A DNA stretch of 64,000 bases, taken from the NCBI GenBank assembly GCA_014874475.1, contig JADBJJ010000023.1, positions 62,001 to 126,000 of the forward strand. The letters are read 5' to 3'. The translations under genes were made by a program, and so were the position numbers. Source of the DNA: Chloroflexota bacterium. Lineage in GTDB: Bacteria > Chloroflexota > Anaerolineae > B4-G1 > DUEL01. The notes below the pieces were generated by a model, which saw nothing but the letters and a program-made list of their open reading frames with translations, ran no database searches and was not told the DNA's origin. Positions 34,511 to 41,201 of the stretch are shown in pieces. How positions within the stretch are numbered: the stretch's first letter is position 1; each line of letters begins with the position of its first letter.

Positions 34511-35946
34511 CTCCTCTTACCCAACGAGAACGAACCAAAATCCCCCGCCAAAAGATGCCTGAACAGGACCCCGTGGTCCGGCGGAGCAACTTCAACGAGG
34601 TCGCACTAGGATTCACCGAGGAACTGATGCTGGCGGAGGCGAACCGCTGCCTCCAGTGCGAACGGCCCTATTGCGTGGACGGATGCCCGGTCGGCGTCCT
34701 CATCCCCCAGTTCATCCGCGCGCTGCGGGAGGGGGACATCATCGGCGCAGTGGCGGCGATGAAGGTCAAAAACAGCCTCCCCGCCATCTGCGGGCGGGTC
34801 TGCCCCCAGGAGACCCAGTGCGAGGTCCGTTGCGTGCTGGCCAAAAAGGGCCAGCCCGTCGCCATCGGGCGGCTGGAGCGGTACGTGGGCGACTACGAAC
34901 TGGCGATGCGGACTTGCCCGCTGGAGCGCAAACCGCCCACTGGCCATAAAGTCGCCGTCGTCGGCACGGGCCCGGCAGGGCTCACCTGCGCGGTGGACGT
35001 GGCCCGCGAGGGGCACAAGGTGGTGATGTTTGAATCGCTGCACGCCCCCGGCGGCGTCCTGGTCTACGGCATCCCCGAGTTCCGTTTGCCCAAAAGCGTC
35101 GTCCATGCAGAGATTGACTACGCAGTGGAGTGCCTGGGCATCCAGATTCACACCGACCACGTCATCGGACGCACGCTGACATTGACCGAACTCCTGGCGG
35201 AGTACAACGCCGTCTTCCTGGGGACGGGCGCGGGACTCCCCTCGTTTATGCGCATCTCCGGCATCAACTACAACGGCGTCATGAGCGCCAACGAGTTCCT
35301 CACGCGCGTCAACCTGATGAAGGGGTACCTCTTCCCAGAGTACGATACGCCGGTGAAGGTGGGGAAGAAGGTGGCAGTCATCGGTGCAGGGAACGTGGCG
35401 ATGGACGCGGCCCGCTGTGCGCTCCGTCTCCAGACTCTACAGAGGAAGGATGGCGAGGTGCATATCGTCTATCGCCGGTCCCGCGACGAGGTCCCTGCGC
35501 GGGCCGAAGAGGTTCACCACGCCGAGGAGGAAGGAGTCATCTTTGATTTCCTGACCAATCCGGTGGAGATTCTGGGCGACGAAAAGGGGAACGTGGTCGG
35601 GATGCGCTGCATCCGGATGGAACTGGGCGAGCCAGACGCCTCCGGTCGGCGCTCCCCGGTACCGATTCCCGGTTCGGAGTTTGAGATGGAAGTGGACATG
35701 GTCATCTTCGCCCTGGGGACCAGCCCAAACCCGCTAGTCTTCGTGGACGCAGAGGGACTGCACCGGACAAAGCACGGGACAGTGGTGGTGAAGGACGAAG
35801 AGACGGGCCGAACGACCATGCCCCGGGTGTGGGCTGGCGGGGATGTGGTGACCGGCGCGGCGACGGTGGTGAGCGCGATGGGCGCGGGCAAGCGGGCCGC
35901 CGCCGACATCAACCGTTTCCTGAACGGGGAAGGGACAGATTGGTAG
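34507..35946 (+). CDS. nfnB: NADH-dependent ferredoxin:NADP+ oxidoreductase, large (beta) subunit / GltD-like
   Basis: A protein of 479 residues. N-terminal cysteine-rich region EANRCLQCERPYCVDGCPVG with a second group AICGRVCPQETQCEVRC carries two [4Fe-4S] clusters; then VAVVGTGPAGLTCAVDVA (FAD) and VAVIGAGNVAMDAARCAL (NADPH), YRRSRDEVPARAEEV and the terminal GGDVVTGAATVV. It forms the flavin-bifurcating partner of NfnA; a glutamate-synthase small subunit is the main alternative, but no gltB is adjacent and nfnA overlaps it. The stop is followed by the structured RNA candidate. Confidence 0.93.
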   Translation: MTPLTQRERTKIPRQKMPEQDPVVRRSNFNEVALGFTEELMLAEANRCLQCERPYCVDGCPVGVLIPQFIRALREGDIIGAVAAMKVKNSLPAICGRVCPQETQCEVRCVLAKKGQPVAIGRLERYVGDYELAMRTCPLERKPPTGHKVAVVGTGPAGLTCAVDVAREGHKVVMFESLHAPGGVLVYGIPEFRLPKSVVHAEIDYAVECLGIQIHTDHVIGRTLTLTELLAEYNAVFLGTGAGLPSFMRISGINYNGVMSANEFLTRVNLMKGYLFPEYDTPVKVGKKVAVIGAGNVAMDAARCALRLQTLQRKDGEVHIVYRRSRDEVPARAEEVHHAEEEGVIFDFLTNPVEILGDEKGNVVGMRCIRMELGEPDASGRRSPVPIPGSEFEMEVDMVIFALGTSPNPLVFVDAEGLHRTKHGTVVVKDEETGRTTMPRVWAGGDVVTGAATVVSAMGAGKRAAADINRFLNGEGTDW

Positions 35947-35949
35947 CCG

Positions 35950-36190
35950 GAGCCGGTGACGGTCATCAGAAAGGATGACCGTTTGCGGAACTCTCGCCGA
36001 CGCGGCCTCCAACGGCCGCTGCCCGAAACGCCGCAGAAAGACGCGGTCGGGGAGTCCGCATAGGGACTGGAAGAAGCGGGCTTCACAGAGGTGAAAGTTC
36101 GGGGAACCAACGGCCTGCCGTTGGAGCCCCTCCCGCAAGGGAGGTCTTCTCCGCCCTGATTAGCGCCCGGAAACCGCAGGGGAAAAATGG
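35950..36190 (+). ncRNA. Candidate structured non-coding RNA downstream of nfnB
   Basis: This 240-nt gap without a good gene is packed with short helices in order on the plus strand. (a) ACGGTCATC/GATGACCGT at 35959-35982, 9 bp, AGAAAG loop. (b) A CCGAC/GTCGG closing stem at 35997-36050. (c) AGTCC/GGACT at 36053-36068. (d) TTCAC/GTGAA at 36082-36095. (e) GTTC/GAAC at 36097-36107. (f) CCAACGG/CCGTTGG at 36107-36124. (g) CCTCCC/GGGAGG with a GCAA tetraloop at 36129-36144. CCAACGGC at 36009-36016 can also pair with GCCGTTGG at 36117-36124, a possible pseudoknot. The class is unknown; a TnpB/IscB-type omegaRNA remnant is one hypothesis. Confidence 0.5.
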
Positions 36191-36224
36191 GGGCAGGCAG
36201 CAGCCCTCCAGGCTGCTGCCCCCC
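36188..36224 (-). terminator. Bidirectional terminator between nfnB and the encapsulin gene
   Basis: GGCAGCAGCC (36196-36205) pairs perfectly with GGCTGCTGCC (36211-36220) with a 5-nt loop, extended outward by G/C runs. On the minus strand a T5 run follows (AAAAA at 36183-36187), which fits termination of the encapsulin transcript. Confidence 0.75.
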
Positions 36225-36239
36225 TGATCTCCGCTTATT

Positions 36240-37028
36240 CTATTCCAGCACACACACCGAGGCCGGCGCTTTGAGATAGAGAGCGATGCTCTCGGAGATG
36301 GTGAACTCCAGCCCCTCATCGTCCGGCCCGACGAATCCGACGCTCATGTCCTGACCCAGGACAATGGAAGCAAACTGCCGCCCAACAGCCAGCAGAACGC
36401 CGCCCTCTTTCAGGATGGGGACTTTGAAGACGCCCTCAGTGACGAGGGTCCGGACGTGCTCCAGTTCCGTCATCGGGCCCTGGGGGTAGCGTCGGAAGAG
36501 AAGATTGTAGCGGGCGGGAGCCAGGCCCAGGGCATAGGGGCCGTGAAAGCCGGCCTCATCCAGCGCAGTGACAGCCCGGATCAGGTCGTCCACCGCCGCT
36601 CCGACCTCGCTCCAATCGGAGAGTTTCGCCTTCTGGACGCCGGGGGCGTTCAGCAGGCCGGGAAGCCCAGCCGCGCCGTAGAAGAGCAGTTCGTCCTCCC
36701 GACAAGCCAGCGCGAGGGCAGCCTGAGCCACCGGCTGGAGGTTGAGGGCCAGGCCCTCCCGTTCGTAGGCGGCGATATCGCGCAGGGGAATCTCAAACTC
36801 CTCTACCAGGAAGACGAGGGGGAGCATTTTGCTCGCAAACACCCCTGAGGCCACCTCTTCCTCCGGCAGGGGGATTGCCTTGAGGCCCAAGCCATAGGGC
36901 CCCTCCAGAGGCAGGAGCCTGCGGCCCGCCAGTTGGCTCTTTGCCGCCTCTATCATAGCGGCATCCAGCGCCGCCCACACTTCCTCCCCAAAGGGGGCAC
37001 CGTCCCGTCCCAGATATTTGTTGGCCAT
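36240..37028 (-). CDS. Encapsulin shell protein, family 1
   Basis: A protein of 262 residues, the normal length for the HK97-fold shell. Recognised from GRRLLPLEGPYGLGLKAIPL near residue 36, the E-loop and P-domain segments and FASIVLGQDMSVGFVG with the C-terminal ESIALYLKAPASVCVLE, which align with Thermotoga- and Brevibacterium-type encapsulins. The shell self-assembles into a T=1 or larger protein compartment and captures cargo by short C-terminal peptides. CAGGAGG precedes the ATG. The cargo gene is 70 bp upstream in the same operon, and the operon promoter has a large palindrome. Confidence 0.95.
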   Translation of the reverse strand: MANKYLGRDGAPFGEEVWAALDAAMIEAAKSQLAGRRLLPLEGPYGLGLKAIPLPEEEVASGVFASKMLPLVFLVEEFEIPLRDIAAYEREGLALNLQPVAQAALALACREDELLFYGAAGLPGLLNAPGVQKAKLSDWSEVGAAVDDLIRAVTALDEAGFHGPYALGLAPARYNLLFRRYPQGPMTELEHVRTLVTEGVFKVPILKEGGVLLAVGRQFASIVLGQDMSVGFVGPDDEGLEFTISESIALYLKAPASVCVLE

Positions 37029-37098
37029 AGAAGCAACCTCCTGATACCGCGTTCCCGTACAGGTGCGGATATGATACGCAGGCCTTCGCCGGTGGCCG

Positions 37099-37455
37099 CT
37101 ACCGCAGCGATCCGATGGTTGGCTCCTCGCCTTCTCTTTTCGCCGGGGACGAACCCGTCAGTTCAGCGGCCATCTCGTCCACCTCGGCCTTCCCCTCCGC
37201 CAGCCACCTCGCCTCGTCGCCGGTGAGAATTTCCAGAAGCCGCTCAAACTCGCCAATGTGGACCCGCTCCTCGTTGGCGATGTCTATGAGCACCCTCTTC
37301 GCCAGAGGATGATCGGTGGCATCGGCGTGGGCCATATAGAGATGGACAGCCTCGTGCTCGGCGGCGATGTTCAGGCGGATGGCCCGGATCAGTTCCTCCA
37401 GGGTCAGTTTCCGTTCGGGGACTTTTCCACTAAATGGGTTAACAAACTCGGGCAT
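37099..37455 (-). CDS. Encapsulated ferritin-like cargo protein
   Basis: A protein of 118 residues. Helix pair LTLEELIRAIRLNIAAEHEAVHLYMAHA and VLIDIANEERVHIGEFERLLEIL carry the Glu and E-x2-H pattern (EERVH) of a half-ferritin/demi-rubrerythrin di-iron site. After a Glu/Lys-rich linker the chain ends in TIGSLR, matching the known encapsulin cargo-loading consensus (GSLR-type). It would be captured inside the adjacent shell and oxidise or store iron. AGGAGGTGTCC precedes the ATG. As the first gene of the operon it is made before the shell. Confidence 0.94.
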   Translation of the reverse strand: MPEFVNPFSGKVPERKLTLEELIRAIRLNIAAEHEAVHLYMAHADATDHPLAKRVLIDIANEERVHIGEFERLLEILTGDEARWLAEGKAEVDEMAAELTGSSPAKREGEEPTIGSLR

Positions 37456-37468
37456 AGGACACCTCCTG

Positions 37469-37490
37469 AATAAATTGGGGCTAATTTATT
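37469..37490 (-). promoter_or_regulatory. Palindromic operator overlapping the -10 of the encapsulin operon
   Basis: AATAAATT (37469-37476) and AATTTATT (37483-37490) are perfect 8-bp inverted arms around GGGGCT. The site overlaps the -10 (37488-37493) and ends 4 nt before the ribosome site, ideal for a repressor. The regulator is not in the window; an iron- or redox-responsive factor is a guess. Confidence 0.65.
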
Positions 37491-37515
37491 TTACCCGGAT
37501 CAGCAAGAATGTCAA
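37488..37515 (-). promoter_or_regulatory. Promoter of the encapsulin operon
   Basis: On the minus strand TTGACA (37510-37515), a 16-bp spacer and TAAAAT (37488-37493); it overlaps the end of the GT4 gene (stop at 37512-37514). Confidence 0.75.
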
Positions 37516-38675
37516 CCGGAATGATGAAGCGCCAGCAACTGCTCAAAGAGAGATTCATACGCAGCCGCTGTCTGCTCAGTGCTCCAGCGCCGGGCAATCT
37601 CCTCCCGGGGGCGAACGTACCGCTCCCGTCGGCTCACGACCCGCAGAATCGCCTCCGCCAGCGCGCGGGAATCCCCCACCGGCACAATTTCGCCCATCCC
37701 GGTCTGAAGGACTGGCTGGCGAACACCGGGTAGGTCGCTGGCGATAGACGGCGCGCCGCAGAGCATAGCCTCTACCTGGACCAGGCCGAAGGACTCGGTG
37801 GAGTTCAGGCTGGGGACGACAATTACGTCCAGATTGGGGTAAAAGGCGGCCATTTCCCGGGGGGAGAGGACGCCCAGAAACGTCCAGCGGTTCCGGTATC
37901 GCTCCAGGAGCGGGGCCAGCCGCCGGGCATATGCCTCCTCACCCAGGACGTTCTGGTACTGCCCGGCGAAGAGGACCCGCGCGTTCGGATAGACTTCCAG
38001 GACGCGCGGGAGAGCCCCCAGCAGGACCTCCACTCCCTTTTCCGCCGCCAACCGCGCCGCCATACCGATAACCGGACCCCGTCCGTCCAGTCCAATCCGC
38101 CGGGCAAACCCGGCCACCTCCTCCGGGCTGACGGCAGGCAATTCCACCGGCGGCGGGATGACCACGGTTTTGTGAGCGAAGCGGGAGAGGAAGGGGGAAT
38201 GGATGGCGAAATCGTCCGTGTAGGCCACCACTCGATCCGCCAGCAGGCCCGCCAGATGGTTCATCACATCCACAACCCGATTGACAAAACCGTTGAAAGG
38301 GCCAGCGGGAAGTTTCAGGTCGCAGTGGTAGGTGAGGGTAGACGGCTTCCCCATCAGGCGAGCGCGCGCGGCCACCCCGGCGGCATCAAATTGGGGCAGG
38401 TGGAGGCTGACCACGTCGTGGCGGCGAACCAATTGCGTGGCAACGAAACCGAAAGTGGGCATAATGACTCCCTTGCTGACCCGGAAGACCACTGGAACGC
38501 GGACAATGCGGACTCCTTCCTGCTCCTCCGTCAGCGGGAGAGAGCGGTCATAGCGGGAAGTCATCACGGTGACCGTGTGGCCCCGGCGAGCCAGCCCCTT
38601 CGCCAGACGCTCCGCGTAGATGGTCAACCCACTGGTGTGGGGGCGGTAGTAGGTCAGGACAATGAGAACGCGAAT
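37512..38675 (-). CDS. GT4 glycosyltransferase with a probable ATT start
   Basis: The track ORF starts at a TTG (38627), but the GT-B N-terminal strand lies upstream: RVLIVLTYYRPHTSGLTIYA. In frame, GGAGG (38681-38685) is followed 5 nt later by ATT (38675), the only sensible start; no ATG/GTG/TTG in frame has a ribosome site. The 387-residue product carries IGMAARLAAEKGVEVLLGAL and PSLNSTESFGLVQVEAMLCGAP, the E-x7-E acceptor-side motif. It resembles phosphatidylinositol mannosyltransferase-like or other lipid GT4 enzymes. It follows gamma-carbonic anhydrase and ends inside the encapsulin promoter. Confidence 0.85.
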   Translation of the reverse strand: MRVLIVLTYYRPHTSGLTIYAERLAKGLARRGHTVTVMTSRYDRSLPLTEEQEGVRIVRVPVVFRVSKGVIMPTFGFVATQLVRRHDVVSLHLPQFDAAGVAARARLMGKPSTLTYHCDLKLPAGPFNGFVNRVVDVMNHLAGLLADRVVAYTDDFAIHSPFLSRFAHKTVVIPPPVELPAVSPEEVAGFARRIGLDGRGPVIGMAARLAAEKGVEVLLGALPRVLEVYPNARVLFAGQYQNVLGEEAYARRLAPLLERYRNRWTFLGVLSPREMAAFYPNLDVIVVPSLNSTESFGLVQVEAMLCGAPSIASDLPGVRQPVLQTGMGEIVPVGDSRALAEAILRVVSRRERYVRPREEIARRWSTEQTAAAYESLFEQLLALHHSG

Positions 38676-38688
38676 GGCAACCTCCGAA

Positions 38689-39183
38689 TCAGCAGACTTG
38701 CTGTCTATAGGCCCGCGCCTTTTCCACGTAGTGGGCCGCGTCGCGGCGCAGGCGCTGAATCTCCTCCTCCCGCAGTTCCCGCACCACCTTCGCCGGGATG
38801 CCCAATGCCAGGGTGCGGGGCGGGATCACTGCGCCCTCCAGCACGATCGCGCCGGCTCCAACGATGGCCTCCGTTCCAACAACGGCCCCATTCAGGACAA
38901 TCGCGCCGATGCCGATGAGGGCGCCGTCTTCCACTATTGCCCCGTGCAGGACGGCCCGATGGCCCACCGTCACCCCAGCCCCCACCCGACAGGGCCAGTT
39001 CACGTCGGTATGGATGACCGTGAGGTCCTGGATGTTAGAGCGAGGGCCGATGTAGATGGGGGCCTCCTCAGCCCGCAGGACACATCCGAACCAGACGCTG
39101 GCCTCCTCCTCCACGGTCACGTCGCCGATGATGGTGGCGTTAGGCGCGACGAAGGTGGTGGGGTGAATCCGGGGCCCGTTCAT
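38689..39183 (-). CDS. Gamma-carbonic-anhydrase family hexapeptide protein
   Basis: A protein of 164 residues with a left-handed beta-helix built of hexapeptide repeats (for example IIGDVTVEEEASVWFG, GAIVEDGALIGIGAIVLNGA). Zn-site His residues: HTDVNWPCRVGAGVTVGHRAVLHG holds three His ligands expected for the CamH/CaiE type. It may hydrate CO2 or be an acyl-transferase-like scaffold. The start ATGA overlaps the selA stop. It forms an operon with selA and the GT4 gene. Confidence 0.85.
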   Translation of the reverse strand: MNGPRIHPTTFVAPNATIIGDVTVEEEASVWFGCVLRAEEAPIYIGPRSNIQDLTVIHTDVNWPCRVGAGVTVGHRAVLHGAIVEDGALIGIGAIVLNGAVVGTEAIVGAGAIVLEGAVIPPRTLALGIPAKVVRELREEEIQRLRRDAAHYVEKARAYRQQVC

Positions 39184-40556
39184 CCCAGCACCTCCATCAG
39201 CGCCCGCAACAGCGCCGGTTCCTCCTCCGGTAGGACAGTGCGCGGGTCCAGCACCAGCCGATCTGCCTCTATGCGCGCCACTACGGGCGGGTCGTGGCGG
39301 CGCAGGGCCGCCGCCACCCGGTCCGGGGCGGGGATGGAGAGGGCCAGCAGACGGGTGGGCAGAGTCTCTTCGGGGAGGCTCCCACCGCCCACCGTAGACC
39401 GTCCGTCCACCACATCAGCCCGGATGCCGGCCCGCCGCAGCGCCCGCCGCCACCGGCGGGCCCGCCGGTCCAGTTCCTCCACCGGTGCCGCAATCATCCG
39501 CCAGATGGGAATCTGCTCTGTTGCCTCATCCCGCAGATAGTGCATGATCGTGGCTTGGAGAGCAGCCAGGCAGAGTTTGTCGGCCCGCAGCGCGCGGGCC
39601 AGGGGATGGCGCTTCATTGGGTCAACAAATTCCGCCCGGCCCACGATGATGCCAGCCTGCGGCCCACCCAGCAATTTGTCCCCGCTGAAACAGACCACTG
39701 CCGCGCCTGCGGCGACGCTCTCCTGCACCATAGGCTCCCGGGCCAGACCGAAGGCAACGGTATCCAGCAGCGCTCCACTCCCCAAGTCGGCCATCACTGG
39801 GACCCCGTACGTCCGCCCGATTTCCACCAGTTCTGGCAAGCCGACCTCCGCCGTGAAGCCGACAATGCGGAAGTTGGAGGAGTGAGCGTGCAGAATGAGG
39901 GCAATATCTGCCCCTTCCGCCAGCGCGCGCTCGTAATCCCGGCGGTGGGTACGGTTGGTAGTGCCCACCTCCACCAACCGCGCGCCGGATTGGGCCATTA
40001 CCTCCGGGATGCGGAAGCCTCCTCCGATCTCTATCAGTTGTCCCCGGGAGATGAGCACACCCCGGCCTTGGGCCATAACAGTGAGGGCCAGCAGGACCGC
40101 CCCGGCGTTGTTGTTGACGACCAGGGCGGCCTCCGCGCCAGTCAGTTCACAGAGCAACTGCTCCACGTGGACAGTGCGGTGGCCCCGGCGCCCCGTGGGG
40201 AGGTCATATTCCAGATTGGAGTACCCCCGGGCGACGGCCTCCATCGCCGCGCGGGCGGCAGCAGAGAGGGGAGCCCGCCCCAGGTTAGTGTGGATGATAA
40301 CGCCGGTGGCATTGATGACCGGTTTCAGAGTAGGAGCCAGATGTTCCTGAAGGTATGCCGTTACGCGAGCGACCACTTCCTCCGGCGTCGGTGATTCACT
40401 GCCGGCCCGTACCTCATCCCGGATGGCGTCCAGGGTCCGGCGAATGGCGGCGACGACCAGCCGGCGCCCGTAGAAAGGCATCAGCGCCTGCACAGCCGGA
40501 GCGTTCAGAATCCGGTCCACACTGGGGAGTTGGCGGAGATCAGCAGATACGTTCAT
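39180..40556 (-). CDS. selA: L-seryl-tRNA(Sec) selenium transferase
   Basis: A protein of 458 residues. PLP-enzyme features: INATGVIIHTNLGRAPLS, VVNNNAGAVLLALTVMA, the Lys-containing CFSGDKLLGGPQAGIIVG and HPLARALRADKLCLAALQ. SelA makes selenocysteinyl-tRNA(Sec) from Ser-tRNA(Sec) and selenophosphate in bacteria. GGGAGG precedes the ATG (40556); a GTG one codon earlier is less likely. No selB, selD or tRNA-Sec is in the window, so the rest of the pathway must be elsewhere. A consensus promoter lies at 40574-40602. Confidence 0.96.
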   Translation of the reverse strand: MNVSADLRQLPSVDRILNAPAVQALMPFYGRRLVVAAIRRTLDAIRDEVRAGSESPTPEEVVARVTAYLQEHLAPTLKPVINATGVIIHTNLGRAPLSAAARAAMEAVARGYSNLEYDLPTGRRGHRTVHVEQLLCELTGAEAALVVNNNAGAVLLALTVMAQGRGVLISRGQLIEIGGGFRIPEVMAQSGARLVEVGTTNRTHRRDYERALAEGADIALILHAHSSNFRIVGFTAEVGLPELVEIGRTYGVPVMADLGSGALLDTVAFGLAREPMVQESVAAGAAVVCFSGDKLLGGPQAGIIVGRAEFVDPMKRHPLARALRADKLCLAALQATIMHYLRDEATEQIPIWRMIAAPVEELDRRARRWRRALRRAGIRADVVDGRSTVGGGSLPEETLPTRLLALSIPAPDRVAAALRRHDPPVVARIEADRLVLDPRTVLPEEEPALLRALMEVLG

Positions 40557-40573
40557 CACACCTCCCGCCCTGA

Positions 40574-40602
40574 ATTGTACCGGGTTATGGGGGATATGTC
40601 AA
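40574..40602 (-). promoter_or_regulatory. Promoter of the selA operon
   Basis: On the minus strand TTGACA (40597-40602), a 17-bp spacer and TACAAT (40574-40579), 18 bp before the ATG at 40556. Confidence 0.8.
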
Positions 40603-40620
40603 ACAGACGGAGTCGTCGAC

Positions 40621-40648
40621 TTGCCAAAGGGATAGAATGTGGTAAAAT
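40621..40648 (+). promoter_or_regulatory. Promoter of tRNA-Lys
   Basis: TTGCCA (40621-40626), a 16-bp spacer and TAAAAT (40643-40648), ending 12 bp before the tRNA. Confidence 0.65.
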
Positions 40649-40660
40649 ATTTACCGCTCT

Positions 40661-40733
40661 GGCCCGCTAGCTCAACAGGTAGAGCAGGGGACTCTTAATC
40701 CCTTGGCTGCAGGTTCGAGTCCTGCGCGGGTCA
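40661..40733 (+). tRNA. tRNA-Lys (anticodon CTT)
   Basis: All arms fold: acceptor GGCCCGC/GCGGGTC (one G-U), D arm GCTC...GAGC, anticodon stem GGGGA/TCCCT with loop CTCTTAA (anticodon CTT) and T arm GCAGG-TTCGAGT-CCTGC; discriminator A at 40733. CCA is not encoded. Confidence 0.95.
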
Positions 40734-40741
40734 CCTGTCCT

Positions 40742-40789
40742 GCTCTCCAGAGGGAGAGAGCACCCCGATACTCCTGAGAGTTTCAGGAG
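40742..40789 (+). ncRNA. Structured stretch after tRNA-Lys
   Basis: GCTCTC/GAGAGC (40742-40761) and CTCCTGA/TCAGGAG (40771-40789, 5-nt loop) are two perfect hairpins following the tRNA, before the terminator. They may be tRNA-trailer processing signals or a small RNA. Confidence 0.35.
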
Positions 40790-40839
40790 GCCCCGTTCCT
40801 GGTGCGGCCGTTGTATGGAAATCACCCCCGGGACTCCAG

Positions 40840-40873
40840 ACGCCCCACCCTACCGAGTGGGGCGTTGTGTTTT
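40840..40873 (+). terminator. Terminator of the tRNA-Lys transcript
   Basis: ACGCCCCAC (40840-40848) pairs with GTGGGGCGT (40857-40865), 9 bp, 8-nt loop, followed by TGTGTTTT. Confidence 0.75.
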
Positions 40874-41142
40874 CAGCAAAGAGCAGAGGCTTCCTCCCTC
40901 CCCCAAAAGCGACGACAAGGGCGACAGAACAGCATGAGAGAGATGCCGCTCCCCGAATCCCTCAATCCGTTGATCCGTCCTCCGCTGCGCCGACACTGGG
41001 GACGCCCCATCCCGGCCACGCCACCCGATGAACTGCAGAAATTCCGTCACCGGTGATAGGTCATCCCGGCTCGGGACGGTACAATCTAGTGCGGAGCAAC
41101 CAGAAAGTCCCGGCGAAGAACGGAACCATTGAGCACGCCTAT
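40874..41142 (+). other. Non-coding gap, possible 40-codon ORF
   Basis: Between the terminator and the SDR promoter. An in-frame ATG at 40934 opens 40 codons to 41056 (MREMPLPESLNPLIRPPLRR and onward), with no clear ribosome site or known motif. Nothing else supported. Confidence 0.3.
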
Positions 41143-41170
41143 TTGACATTTTCCTGAACTGCAGTAATAT
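41143..41170 (+). promoter_or_regulatory. Promoter of the SDR gene
   Basis: TTGACA (41143-41148), a 16-bp spacer and TAATAT (41165-41170). The leader is about 25 nt. Confidence 0.65.
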
Positions 41171-41201
41171 GTTAAATGTATTCCCCTGCTGGGAGTTCCA
41201 T

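Noticed and set aside
35950-36190. RNase P RNA, tmRNA, SRP RNA or 6S RNA
   Set aside because: Conserved cores (for example GAGGAAAGTCCGGGC for RNase P) are not present; only an unclassified structured region remains.
39180-40556. In-frame TGA selenocysteine genes near selA
   Set aside because: No truncated ORF with conserved sequence continuing past a TGA was seen near selA or in the redox genes.
40934-41056. 40-codon ORF MREMPLPESLNP
   Set aside because: No ribosome site or family; kept only as part of the gap description.
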